A DNA stretch of 64,000 nt from Chrysemys picta bellii (GCF_011386835.1 NC_088795.1:14923441-14987440), one strand, 5' to 3'; shown: positions 10,961-21,760, counted from the stretch's first letter. Made by a program: numbers and translations. Notes: generated from the sequence alone by a model not told the origin.

Positions 10961-12345
10961 TAATGATCCTCAGATTTAGGGGACTAGCTCTTTGCCTCAT
11001 CCCTCAATAGTGAGCAGAAATAATTCATGAGAGTCCTTGTAAAACCAGCCCAGGGCCTGATCCAGACGAGTGCTGAGTACCCACAACTCCTGTGGAAGTC
11101 AGTGGGAGTTGAAAATGCTCAGTCTCTCTCTACTTACCAAAAGAGAGGGGTGGTTAGAGCTCCCCAGCTGGTTCGGACACAAGCTGAATTTTGATATCAG
11201 GAATCAGAGCATTTTCCCAGTTGTAGCATCTGGCGGCTAAAGCTGAGGGGGGCAACAGCCTCCCTCCTAAAGCCAGTCCCAAATGCATCCAAGTGCTGTC
11301 GGAGCACCTTGAGGAGAGACGCCACCAGCGGAGCTGCCTGCATTGAGCTTGTCTAGGGGACTGGCGGCCCGCATGGAAGCCGCCAGGGCCTGAGGTATTT
11401 GAGGAATGTTAATGGTATGCTTGAGTGGAGAGCTTCAGAGCCAGGCCTGAGAACAGCTCTCACTGCCATCTGTTGTGAACCATGGAGTTTCATAGCAACA
11501 GCTTCTCAAGAATGATTTTTTTTTTATTAAGAACCCCCCCCCCCCACACACACACACACACTCATGAATAAGCAGGATAAGGGCTTAGAATCCTTCTCCA
11601 GAATGGTGAGCATTAAAGGGGAAAAGGCCTTTCCCTCCTCAGCTTGTATTTGGTTTGAGGAGGCATTTTTCTTTTAAACCAAGACTTCCCAAAAGTACAT
11701 GGGGATATTAACTGACATGTGCAATTGTTATTTAATCATCCAAAAGCCACTAGTTCAAATCCACTCTAGTAGGACAATAGTGACCCAGCGGCGTTCGCAT
11801 CTGGGAGCTCGTTAGTGTGTGAGATGAGATGATGTTCGCAGTGTATCATCCAGTGGATGAATATCCACATCACTCTCCCACTCGGCAAAACAGTGGCCTA
11901 TGGTCCCTTTAGTTTTACAGATTATTACCCAATGATAATTTGCATATCTTTTGCAGGGGAATTTTGATTTATGGTTCCTATCTTTTATGAAGCTCACTAG
12001 GTTCATACTCTGCATAGCTGGACACAGAGAAGTTGGGCTCATCTTTAGTCTGATGATTATGAGCCAGGTTCTCAGATGATTAAATCAATATAGCTTCAGT
12101 GACTTCAATAGAAGACATTGTCTCTCTCTCCATCCATCCCATCCTGAGCATGATAGATGCCATCCTGTAAGGACGCATGCTTTGAGAGCCCATATCAAGA
12201 GTGTAGAAGCAGAAGACTGGGCATATGAATGAACAGTCTTACATCTCCTTCTTCCTGTGCTTTCAGGGATCAGCTCCTAAAACACAGAACTCCTTCTTTC
12301 CCCATAGCCCTGAACTTTTCTTATCAACTGGACTGAAGAGATGAG
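10960..12345. other. Unannotated stretch with minor repeats
   Basis: Contains a decayed palindromic MITE piece near 11055-11130 ('gggcctgatccag' with 'gaagtcagtgggagttg') and a C12 run followed by (CA)n at 11534-11562. Otherwise nothing recognised. Confidence 0.45.
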
Positions 12346-12349
12346 CTCC

Positions 12350-12425
12350 TTTTAAATACGAGTGCTTAAAATTAAGCATGTGTTTAAGTGCTTTGCGGGA
12401 TCAGGGCCAGAGTGCCGGATCAAGC
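12350..12425. repeat. Arm of a GCTTAAGTGCTTTGC-type palindromic MITE
   Basis: 'gagtgcttaaaattaagcat' followed by 'gtgtttaagtgctttgcggg' and 'atcagggcc' matches the family seen more fully at 37150-37315. Confidence 0.6.
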
Positions 12426-12882
12426 CCCTAGAGCACAGGACTTTCTGGGCTGGTGATGTCTTGCCAAACCTGAATCCGCAAAGTTTGTGTTCAGTTTGAC
12501 AGACTAGAATAGGCTGCTTCAAATTCAGCTTGGATTTCTGTTTGACCTGTTTCTAGGGCCGACACCCTGTCTTTTACACATAGAAGCAGCACTGCTGTGC
12601 AATGGCACATAGGAAGGGGGTAGATCAGCGTGTGTTTTGCTGAGTTCATGTATGAGTAAAGGATAAATGCTACTTTTTATCTAGCGAGTATAAAGAGTAA
12701 ATTGACCTGTGCATTTCAAAACACCCCCTATTCTGCTCCCTACATCAAGAACCACTTCAAAGATCAGTCTCTCCAGTCAATACAGGCATGTTTCAATGAA
12801 CGTGTGTGACCTGCTGTCTGCAGCTGCAGTTGTACAGTCTGCACTAGGTGACGATGTCATTTCAGTTATCGGTCTATCTATT

Positions 12883-12899
12883 GGGGGGGGGGGGGGGGG
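12883..12899 (+). repeat. G17 homopolymer
   Basis: Seventeen consecutive G. Length is likely unreliable in the assembly; it also has G-quadruplex potential. Confidence 0.95.
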
Positions 12900-12997
12900 C
12901 TTTGCTTAGAGTAGACTAGAAATTCTCTCTGTGCCTGGGAGCTGATTGCTGGAGACCAAATGTGTTGTGAATCCCATGTGCAGGTACATGAGTTATT

Positions 12998-13661
12998 TAG
13001 GGTTACCATATTTCAACAATCAAAAAAGAGGACATGGGGTGCCGCCCTAGCCCCGCCCCCTCCCACTTCCCACCCCCCTCAGAATCCCCCTACCTGTCCC
13101 CTGACTGCCCTCTCCTGAGACCCCCCCCACCCTAACTGCCCCCAGGACCCCACCCCCTATCTAACCCTCCTGTTCCCTGTCCCTTGCCTGCCCCAACCGC
13201 TCTCTAAAACCCCTTCTCCTGACAGCCCCCCCAGAACCCCCGACCGATATAACCCCCCCGTTCCCTGTCCCTTGCCTGCCCCAACCGCTCTCTACACCCC
13301 CTTCTCTTGACAGCCCCCCCGAACCCCTGACCGATATAACCCCCCCGTTCCCTGTCCCTTGCCTCCCCGCCCCCACCAGGCCGAGGGAGAGCTGCGGGCT
13401 CCACATGCAGCCAAACAAATAAGGTGCTGCTCTGCGGGGGAGAAGGGAGCAGGGGAGGGTGAGGGACTCTGGCTGCGAGAGGCCCCAGTGGCTGTGAGCG
13501 GCTTTCAATCAGGCCCAGCCGTCCAATCAGCCACGCTGCACTCTGCATGAGGGGAAGGGGGGAAATCCTGGACATTTCTACTTTATTAGAATTCCCCCCC
13601 GGACGGCCATTTAAAGCTGAAAAAGCCGGCCAGGGAAACCCGGACGGATGGTAACCCTAAC
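12998..13661. mobile_element. GC-rich hAT-like element, TAGGGTTACCAT ends
   Basis: The ends TAGGGTTACCAT and ATGGTAACCCTA are perfect 12-bp inverted repeats. The outside bases TGAGTTATT occur at 12989-12997 and again at 13662-13670, an 8-9 bp target duplication consistent with hAT. The interior is C-rich with an 87/88-bp tandem repeat. There is no transposase, so it is nonautonomous. Near the right end, a non-repeat part contains 'cagccgtccaatcagccacg'. Confidence 0.8.
13173..13370. repeat. 87/88-bp tandem repeat, about 2.2 copies
   Basis: ttccctgtcccttgcctgcc begins at 13173 and 13261, and its first 18 bases recur at 13348, giving periods of 88 and 87 bp. The units also share 'ccaaccgctctcta' and 'ctgaccgatataaccc'-like blocks. 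Confidence 0.9.
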
Positions 13662-13819
13662 TGAGTTATTGCATGTGCGAATAGCTAGTTAGGTGTCATT
13701 GCAATTGCTTCATTTGCAAATGCAATCACAGCAACAACATGAGCAAATGTAGGTGAACAGCTGCAACATACTTTCTGACATGTGCACGAGGGGCTCCATT
13801 TTAATAAAGTGCGGGCTGA

Positions 13820-13915
13820 TGTTTTCCAAGGGGCCTACAGAAGTCAGGTGCCCAATTCCTATTGAAAATCTACGGGAGCGGGAGGCTTAACTCCCTTAAA
13901 CCTATTTGAAAATTC
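13820..13915. repeat. Decayed palindromic MITE
   Basis: 'ttttccaaggggcctaca' on the left and 'cctatttgaaaat' on the right are decayed arms. The centre 'ctattgaaaatctacggga' is hinge-like. Confidence 0.45.
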
Positions 13916-13919
13916 CAGT

Positions 13920-15095
13920 GGGCTTTAAAATGAGACTGTAAAGAGTGCTCAAACAGATTCTGTAGGGAACACGCCTGGAACTGGTGGTGGACTAGATGAC
14001 CTGGTAGGTTCTCATAGGAGTGTTGTGTTTTGTAACTTGTCTTATATTTTGACTCCGTTCTCTGAGACTTTACTGGCACGACATATGGCTACAGTGATCA
14101 CGTGCAGAGATAATGAATTCCACGTGGCCGTATCATATGGAAAGTTGGTCTGGCTGAGCCACCTCCATAGGCTTTGAGGAGCACATGCTTTGTAAGAGGT
14201 TAATGCTACTTCCTTTCCAGATAGCATATTGGCTTTCTTATCGATGGAGCTGTTTGTATACTCACACATCTAACACATTCATGGGCTGTAGTAAATACAT
14301 GAGTGTGGTGGGAAACCACAGGAACACAATGGGGTCTGAGGACAATCAGGGAGAAGAATCTCTCTCATCATTCATACCACTCCGGAAGATCTGTCCTGCC
14401 CTGGGCGAGAAAATCGTCCCCATCAGTGCTCCAGGCTCTCGTGAGTGTTTGAAATTAGGCACCCACTATAATGGCAAGCTTGATCATAGGGAAGAGAGTG
14501 AAAGCTGATAGCTGCAGAAGGGTTGCTGGGGAGATGGGACTCTCCCCCTAATCAACAGGTAGTGATTATCACCTGTCCGCTGTCAGTTTCCAGCAGGGGA
14601 TTTGTCGCACTAGCCGCTTTCTGAGGACTAGATTTATTTGCCTAAGGCCATGGATGGGGGAGGGTCTTTTAAGCTGCAGGTATCATTTAACTGTGATAAG
14701 AAGCAAGGCAAAGCTTTTCTTCATTGGAGGCGGGGGGAGAATACAGAACAGGAGTCTCCCTGAGCCTGTGGAGATGGGGAAAACAAGTCACTACAATCCA
14801 ATAACTACCTTGAGCAAAGAAATTATCCCAAACCAGACGATGCCCCATTACAATCGAATTGCATCTTCCAGGCGCCATTAGACTTTCAGACACTTTATAC
14901 TTCTCACTTTCTCTTGATCTTTCCCGGGGAAGCTGTTATCTTTCCGTGACAGAAGATTTAGGCTTTTGTTTTAACTGGGAATTATTAATACCAAGCCAAA
15001 CCCTGTAATCCTCCTGCCCCAAGCAGATCACCCACTGAAGCAAATGGGTGACTTACGTAAGTAAAGGCTGCCTGGTTTGGCTAACATGGATCAGA
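13920..15095. other. Unannotated stretch
   Basis: No gene or clear repeat recognised. A 107-codon frame at 14185-14508 has no domain I can name. Confidence 0.5.
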
Positions 15096-15099
15096 GGTA

Positions 15100-15175
15100 A
15101 CTAGGGATCTGATGCAAAGCCCATGCGAAAGTCAATGGACACGTTCCTATTGACTTCAATGAGCTATTCATCAGG
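15100..15175. repeat. Short hairpin MITE
   Basis: 'gaaagtcaatggacacgttc' followed by 'ctattgacttcaatgagc' places two copies of the hinge motif face to face, flanked by 'gatctgatgc' and 'attcatcagg'. Confidence 0.6.
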
Positions 15176-15634
15176 TTAGTGTCAAACCAACGACAACTGG
15201 TAATGGAAAGCCTTGTGCTGAGGGGGACAGGGTTAGACCAATGAGAACCAATCGCAGCCCCTGAATCTTGCCCGTTTCCAGAAATGAACCAAAATGGAAT
15301 CTTTTACTAGGTTCTGAAATGTTCATTAAATCTCCTCCCACTGTCCTCTCTCCCTCTTTTCCAACCATGATTTTCAGGGTGTTGGGACCTGATTTCTTGC
15401 TTCACCCAGAAGCAAAACTGTTGAAATACCACAAGGATATTCTCAGGACATTTCTGGTCTAACCCAAAAAGAGGGGTGGGATATGAATAGAGATTATTGG
15501 CCAAATTTTGCAGACACTCAGCCTAGGATAAACATCCAAGCATAATAGAAGACTAATTCCAAACTCTGCGGTTCTCCCATCACTTGTCCCCTTGGTTTGC
15601 TATATTCAGTGTTCCAGTGAATGGGGGTGTTGTA

Positions 15635-15770
15635 ATGTAGGGCTCAATCCTGCATTTATTGGCACACCCACAGTTCCCACTGTAGGTAAGAGGGATGGGT
15701 TTTTTGGTGCACAAGGCGCGTACACGGCTCCCACAGAGGTCAGCTGGCACCTCTGCAAATCAGGCCCGTC
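15635..15770. repeat. Decayed palindromic MITE
   Basis: Left end 'gggctcaatcctgcat', right end 'ctctgcaaatcaggccc', imperfectly inverted. Between them, 'cagttcccactgtaggtaag' and 'cacagaggtcagctgg' look like decayed inner arms. Confidence 0.5.
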
Positions 15771-16224
15771 ATATAAAATGCAATCCATTTATCTCACTGT
15801 GCTACATGAAGCTGTTCCAGCTTAGATCTGTCTCCTGGCAGTAACACAGCCTCATTTATCACTAGACTAGATTAATTTCTTTTGTGGGAGAGGGGAGGGA
15901 GGGAAATGAATCTTTGCCTGGGCATCGTTTCATTACACAGATTCCTCCCCAAAGGCATCAAAGCTTTGGTATTGGTGAGGATAAATGTTTGCAATAGAAT
16001 AATTGTCTAATTATGCCCCCTGTTGAAGGGGTGGTTCTCTTCACTGTCACGTTGTACTCACTCTCACAGCAAGGAGCTGGCCTGGGACTAATTCAGTCTT
16101 GAGGAAAATGAAAACCTCCTCTTGACTTATTCTTAGGAAGGAGCAAATGCACGTGGATAGCTTCACCTGGAGGTCTCCACTTGGGCAGCGCTCCTGTTCC
16201 TCGCATCTGACTTGGCCCACTTAC

Positions 16225-16470
16225 TGGAAATACTTGTGGGCGTTAGGAATCACCATGCCGGAATATACCTGTAGTCCATCCAGTCTGGGATCTTCTCTCA
16301 GCCAATGGTTAAATATAGGGTGTTTTGCCCCCCTATTTGTGCCAATTTGTGCAGCACTAACCATGGAGGAAAATTTCTTTCTGACAGTAACTGATGATCA
16401 ACGTATGCCCTGTAGTGTGGGGATTGATAACCTAATTCTTTTCTAGCTGGTGGAACTGTAGATGTTGTTT
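16225..16470 (-). mobile_element. Old LINE 3' end (CR1/L3-like), reverse
   Basis: On the minus strand the end reads 'agactggatggactacagg' followed by 'ggcatggtgattcct', the typical terminal sequence of old CR1/L3-type LINEs (compare 44160-44700). Too diverged for protein. Confidence 0.5.
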
Positions 16471-16479
16471 CAACAGAAA

Positions 16480-18190
16480 CAATGATGACACTCATCACTA
16501 TTTTGTTGTTGATCAGTTCTTGCAATTCTGTCTGGTGGTACTGTATGTTTAATAGCCTGTTTTTCCTGGCTTTACTTCATCATGGCATCCTACCTAATCT
16601 TTCTCTAGTGGCCACCATCACACTTGGGGGCACCAGCTGGGGGTTCAAGAACTGTCTACCTACCATCTGTAGCTAAACCCAACCATTGTCTCCAATGCAG
16701 ATAGCCTGAGAGATGAGACCAGCTGTCTAATCTCCTGTCTCTATGCTGGCCCATTGTCTATTTTGCTGCATAGCATTCGTCTGCCTTTTTCCTACTCCTG
16801 CATCAGAATAGCCCCCCCAAATCTCTGATTGCTTTTGAATAGTTCCCACTCTGTCCACACATGTAGCAGTAATGAGCTCGGATGATCAGTTGCTTTTCCT
16901 GTACATGGTTCATTCAAAAGCAGTTTTTATTGTCCTCTTAATTCCAGCCCAGATTTATTTTAAAAGTTCACACTTGAGAAGATCATAGACTTCAACAGGG
17001 AAGGCTGGCTTTGCTTAAGTTTGGAGGAGGGGGAAGGAAGGAGAAATAAAGAAAATTATATATGACAAAATATTGTGTAGTTTATTTCAATATGCCGTTG
17101 CTCAATATTTTTTTTTTTAAACCGAGGAAATTAAAATAAAAAATGACATTAACGTAACATCTTATTTGAGATTTTACCAATAGTAAATTCAAAGCAACCC
17201 GCAGCAACAACTGTATTGTGCATATATATTCAAGCACAATAATGAACACCATATACAATGATCTGTCACACCCATCTACATGACAGCCAAATTGCTGTCA
17301 CTGTGGGAACCATGACTTGAGTTTCCTAACTTTTTTGTGCATGCAAAACCCTCGCCCATAAAGTTGCAATAATATGTAGCACTTTGCATCTAATTTAAGC
17401 AATACTATGGCCTTTGTTTGTCTTACAAAGTCTAAAGTAAAGACAAAAGACATAGTTGAGCCTGGATCTTCTGAGACATTCTAAGAATATGCACTCACAC
17501 ACATTCTCGCTCCCTCGGAGGAATTTATGGCCATTATGATGTTCTCTAATGAGCACAAAATGAGACCGTTACATCTTCACTTAATTAGTTTGACAGATTT
17601 TCATTTAAATATAAAAAGACTTCTAGCCCTTAGAGAGCAAAAGGGGGCCTTGTCTCCATTTTAGTGTTTGACTCTGATTTGCTGGAGTGGGGGAAGGGAA
17701 ACAACTAAGCATGAATAATTCCCATCTTTTGATTCCAGGCCTTCATTTTAACTTGCAGCTTTCCACATTCCCCTGCACTGCACACCTTTGGGCATGCTGC
17801 ACATCCCAGCTTTCACCTCTGGCTAGGAGAGCCCCAGGAGGACATATGCCAGATGTTCTGAGATTTGAGGGTTGGTGCTGGTGCTCTTCTCTAGTCACCA
17901 AATCAATTAGCTCTCTGTAGGGCCTGGTTTTTTTCCTCTCAGTCTGGGGCCCAGTCCAACTCCCACTGATGTCAGTGGGAAGACTCCCAATTTAATAAGC
18001 GATGGGCGTTATGTGTTTACTTGCAGTTATATTATTTGGCAACTAGATGTCTCTGTGTGCTATATAGAGTTCCAGAATGCAGTGTGGTTCTGATAAACAA
18101 GTGAGACAAAATTGGAACACAGACTGTATGGAAGCCTGTCTATTGTTTGTAGTATTTTCCCTAATGCCTCCTGTTTAAGATGGACTGTGA
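16480..18190. other. Unannotated AT-rich stretch
   Basis: 17040-17640 is notably AT-rich with few recognisable repeats. It could hold conserved non-coding sequence, but I cannot tell without an alignment. No coding signal. Confidence 0.45.
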
Positions 18191-18195
18191 TTTAT

Positions 18196-18391
18196 AGAAC
18201 CATAAAAGATTAGGGTTGGAAGAGACCTCAGGAGATCATCTAGTCCAACCCCCCTGCTCAAAGCAGGCCCAATCCCCAACTAAATCATCCCAATAGAAAA
18301 AGACATCTCCTTTGAGCTGAACCAGCAACCTAAGAATATCTTGCTGAGCACCCCCTACAGTCCTCCACTCTACCAGCTGAGCTATCGAAGG
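18196..18391 (-). mobile_element. SINE with tRNA-Tyr-like, intron-containing head and CR1-like tail
   Basis: Read on the minus strand from 18391, the head matches tRNA-Tyr. The acceptor start is CCTTCGAT, the A box is TAGCTCAGCTGG and the anticodon loop is CTGTAG with GTA at 18358-18356. There follow 17 extra bases (18354-18338) where tRNA-Tyr genes carry their intron, then ATTCTTAGGTTGCTGGTTC. The T arm has lost several bases, so the B box is broken. A central block (gatgatttagttggggattg) leads to a CR1-type tail (ggactagatgatctcctgag). The middle and tail resemble the tortoise-type SINE at 41938, with a different tRNA head. No clear target duplication. Confidence 0.7.
18308..18391 (-). pseudogene. 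tRNA-Tyr(GTA)-derived head with retained 17-nt intron
   Basis: The tRNA-like part of the SINE. D-arm, anticodon arm and intron position are recognisable. The T arm is shortened (GGTTC runs straight into AGCTCAAAGGA), so it is not a functional tRNA gene. The expected acceptor pairing CCTTCGA with TCGAAGG is decayed at the 3' side. Confidence 0.65.
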
Positions 18392-18399
18392 GCTCTTGT

Positions 18400-19145
18400 T
18401 AGGGACCTTGGAGAGCAGGGTCTTCTGGTTCCTCTTGTTCTCCCAAATGACAAGACCGAGAACTGGCATCAAATCACGGAGCCGATAAATTCTCTTCAAC
18501 AATTTGTAGCCAATCCCTTGGGAATATAAGAAACAGAAAGTTGGGAGTGCCTGAATGGCTTTATATTTGGACACCACAGTTATCAGCTATCCCACATGCC
18601 AGCCTTGTCCACCCTGAGCCTTTCCCAGAAATCCCTCCCCGTGGCTGTAGCAGTGGTGAAGCCTTGCTGTGGCTACTATGGGTACAAACGGTAATGTAGA
18701 CCGGCCTCCAGTGTTATCACCACTCATCTAGACCTGCTCTGAGCAACGTATACATGTTTACCAGCCAGGGGTATTTTTTTGCCAACACCATTGGGGCTGC
18801 ACTAGTTGAACAGGAAAACAGATATTCAGGAAAAATGTAGAAACAGCCACCGCAATCACACAGACGTCACCATCAGCGGAGCTGAGGAGAGTACTCCTTG
18901 TCTGCTGCTCCCAAAGCACACTGAGAATCCCCAGGAGCTGGGGCAGCTCGGAGATTTTTGAATTTGGATTTAAAAGTTGAGTGAATGAATTCAATAGCAA
19001 TTTGTGGGTTTTGTTTCAGATAGAAAATCTTTTCTTTAGTTTTAGAATTAAAATTTGGTTCAAGGTTTGGGCTTCATGTGAAAGTGGATGGATTTTAGGT
19101 GGAAGCTGGTGTTTGCTCCAGAGAACTGAAACCAAACACATAGCT
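18400..19145. other. Unannotated stretch
   Basis: No gene. Near 18690-18715 'gtaatgtagaccggcctcc' resembles a right end of the GGTCTACA MITE group, without a visible partner. Confidence 0.4.
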
Positions 19146-19149
19146 AACT

Positions 19150-19265
19150 CAAGAAGAAGAGCTGAACTGAAGAAGAGCTCTGTGCAACTCGAAAGCTTGT
19201 CTCTTTGACCAACAGAAATTGGCCCAATAAAAAACATGACCTCATCCACTTCTCAAGAAAGTCCT
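19150..19265 (+). mobile_element. Penelope-like element fragment, second type
   Basis: 'gaactgaagaagagctctg', 'actcgaaagcttgtctcttt', 'accaacagaaattggcccaa' and 'taaaaaacatgacctc' match a short repeat common in turtles and crocodilians that I take to be a Penelope-like terminal region. It carries a weak hammerhead-like core. It is 5'-truncated and decayed, with no target duplication seen. Confidence 0.45.
19167..19203 (+). ncRNA. Degenerate hammerhead-like motif
   Basis: CUGAAGA (19167-19173), one extra A, a short GAG/CUC helix (19175-19177 with 19188-19190), GAAA (19191-19194), then GCUUGUCUC. Helix III is mostly lost. Low confidence as a functional ribozyme. Confidence 0.25.
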
Positions 19266-19269
19266 TTTG

Positions 19270-20520
19270 CATCATTGGTCTTGTCCTTCATGAGGTCATA
19301 TCCTGTTGCAATGTTCAGGTTCTGGACTGATTTTTGAATAACAAAATGTTATTTTCATGATGTGAGGGGCATCTAGAGGACAGGAGCTCAGACAGCTCCT
19401 TGGTGGGAGCGGTGGGTGATGCTAAGTGGCTAGTTAAAGGCCTTTATTTACCATATAACTGGCAGCCAACATAAAAAATCTGAGGCGTTGGCCACTAGAT
19501 TGTCCAATAGACTGATAGCAGCAGCAGCCCTGGCAACATGGCCGCTAGCCATGTGGGGAAATTTTGAAGTATCAGCTTTAATTTTAATTGTTAAATTTGA
19601 TTTGGAGGGATAGAAATATATTCTCCTGGGTTTCACGCTAAATCAGTTGCCTGCTTATAGGCTAACAAGTAGAAAGCAACATCTTAATCAGCTCTGCCAT
19701 TCCATCCTGGGGCAGTGGTACACACTAGCCAATACATTACAATTCCCTCTAAGGATGGTACCACCCCAAAGACTTTCATTCTACCGCCTCTACCCTAGGG
19801 GGAAAACCCCTCCTGAGCTACTAAAGAAGAAATCTAACCCTTGCCTTGTGGACTAGCAGCTTCCCCACCCTTGTTTCCTAATTGCACATACACATAATAT
19901 CTAACAAATAAAGGAGACAGAGAGCCATTCAGACACACCCAGTTTTCTGCTTCTTATGTTTCCCTAGTGAACGCACAGGTCCAGCAGTCCAAGTTTTTCA
20001 GAAAATAAAAAATCTCAGTGGTGTGACTCTGCAGTTTTCTTCTGGCTTGGTAGGTAGCAATGGCCTGCCGCAGCTTCCTGAAGGAAAAGTCCTTTAGAAT
20101 TTCGTAGAGGATGGGAACATGGTGGTAGAATTTTTAAACCCACTTATTGGTCTGATTAAATTCCATAGGATTTTTCCATAAAGGTTGGCCTGACTGGACT
20201 TATTTTTGTCCCTTTTGCAGGAGTCAGTGTTTTGTTTGAAACACTGGGAGGTGGAGGATGTAGAGCTGGTGTAGGGAGCATACAGTAGGCGTAGCACAGC
20301 CTGTGCCACCTCTCTCGCAGCCCTGAGCACCGGGGGTATGTTGAGCGCAGGGTAAAGACCTGGTGACGACTGGCAGCTAATATGCACTCAGGTCTGGCAG
20401 AGAAAGAGAGATCCATAATCTGGCCCATTCAGAGGAAGTTCTATTCTAGGAATGACTCATTTGCAAACATCCTAACACCTTGTTGAATTTCAGATCCCTT
20501 CCAGTGTTCTCATAGTGCAG
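19270..20520. other. Unannotated stretch
   Basis: No recognised gene or element; several chance frames of under 100 codons on the minus strand near 20.1-20.4 kb. Confidence 0.5.
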
Positions 20521-20526
20521 CTATAT

Positions 20527-20600
20527 GGGGCCAGATTCATCATGGGTGTCACTTCACTGAAGGCAACCAAGTTACACCAAGGATGAGTGTGGCCCCTGAG
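20527..20600. repeat. Short palindromic MITE
   Basis: 'ggggccagattcatc' on the left and 'ggatgagtgtggcccc' on the right are approximate inverted ends, with 'cttcactgaaggcaacc' in the centre. Confidence 0.5.
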
Positions 20601-20949
20601 GATTATGTTGTAGTTCACGGTAGAAATGCTGGCTCCTGAAGCCACATCACTGGTTAGCAAAATACAAACAAACAGGATTATTTTCGATACCGTCCTTTCA
20701 TTGTCCGGAAGAGAGCTGTCTGTTTCCTGGCACCCCATGCCATGAGTGTGGGTATAGGTAACACAGTGGATTGTAACTCGTGGTAACAAGTTGTTAGTTA
20801 GAGATTGTATTGTTGCATTGGGACCTGCTTCTAAGAACGTCTTCTGTGAATTTACATAACTGCCATAGACTCCGATCCAAAACACCTTGGGGAGGGTAAG
20901 TAGTATATGACTGACCCTACCTTAAGTGTTCAGTGTTCCATTTTGTCTG

Positions 20950-21140
20950 ACAGAAGTATTGGGAGCATAAGCTTTCGTGGGTAAGAACCTCACTTCTTCA
21001 GATGACTTGCATCTGAAGTGAGGTTCTTACCCACGAAAGCTTATGCTCCCAATACTTCTGTTAGTCTCAAAGGTGCCACAGGACCCTCTGTTGCTTTTTA
21101 CAGATTCAGACTAACACGGCTACCCCTCTGATACTTGACA
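20950..21140 (+). mobile_element. Penelope-like element copy with inverted 5' duplication
   Basis: 191 bp flanked by a perfect 12-bp direct repeat CCATTTTGTCTG (20938-20949 and 21141-21152). Its 5' part is a 45-bp perfect inverted repeat (20952-20996 against 21015-21059). Its 3' part (GTTAGTCT ... AGACTAAC, 21060-21067 and 21108-21115) is shared with the copy at 54669. There is no reverse transcriptase. The head-to-head arrangement and variable-length duplication suit target-primed insertion with snap-back, as described for Penelope-like elements. The family assignment is from memory and needs checking. Confidence 0.65.
20963..21001 (-). ncRNA. Hammerhead-ribozyme-like motif (left arm of Penelope-like copy)
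   Basis: On the minus strand: CUGAAGA (21001-20995), one extra A, a stem II of six pairs with one bulged A (within 20993-20977), GAAA (20976-20973), and a three-pair stem III AGC/GCU with loop UUAU. The expected cleavage position follows the C at 20963. Helix I is not obvious and the extra A deviates from the minimal core. The plus-strand arm lacks three core bases. Confidence 0.4.
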
Positions 21141-21159
21141 CCATTTTGTCTGGTATTTT

Positions 21160-21530
21160 GTCACTGGCAGTAGTTTACAATGGAGGCTTCAGAATATACA
21201 GAATTTCCTGTTAATTTTTGGTGTCTTATATCTATGTAAGACTATGGTCTATGCATCTTTTGATGCTCTGTACCATTTCCTATTTTATTTACCTCCGTCA
21301 CCTCTCCTCTGTTTTGTTCTTCGGGGAGGAGGGGTGTTATATTTCACCATTTTGCGTCCCACGTGCTCAGGTTTCTGTCCTTTTCTGTTAGCATCAGTTG
21401 GGCAGAATTTCCGTGCTGTCATTTCTGTGATTCTTAATCTAGAATGGAACTATTTCAGGAATCCTCCATGTTTTCCTCCCTTTTGATCACCCTCAGAGGA
21501 CCCATACTGGGTTAATCCAGTTTTCTACCT
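21160..21530. other. Unannotated stretch
   Basis: Nothing recognised apart from unique-looking DNA after the Penelope-like insertion. Confidence 0.45.
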
Positions 21531-21534
21531 GAGG

Positions 21535-21760
21535 AGAGCTGAACGTGGCACCCCTCAATGCAGTTCCTGGGTTGATTGGAGGGATAGTTGGAGGCCAACA
21601 TGAAGTCTCCCCCATCCCACCCCCCGCAGGGTTCTGTGTATCACCTCAGCAGCAGTCCGAGCCCAAGGGGCCCTGGATTAGTTTAGAAATCCAACTCAGA
21701 TCTTCCATACAGCCCTACAGTGTGTTGCCACTAGGACACCATATGGCCTTTTAGCAGTTT
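21535..21760 (-). other. Possible decayed SINE, reverse
   Basis: 'aaatccaactcagatcttcc' and 'ttgccactaggacaccat' look like a reversed tRNA-like head of a CORE-SINE; the rest is too diverged. Confidence 0.3.

Noticed and set aside
18308..18391. Functional tRNA-Tyr gene
   Set aside because: The T arm is shortened, the B box is broken and a CR1-like SINE tail follows directly.
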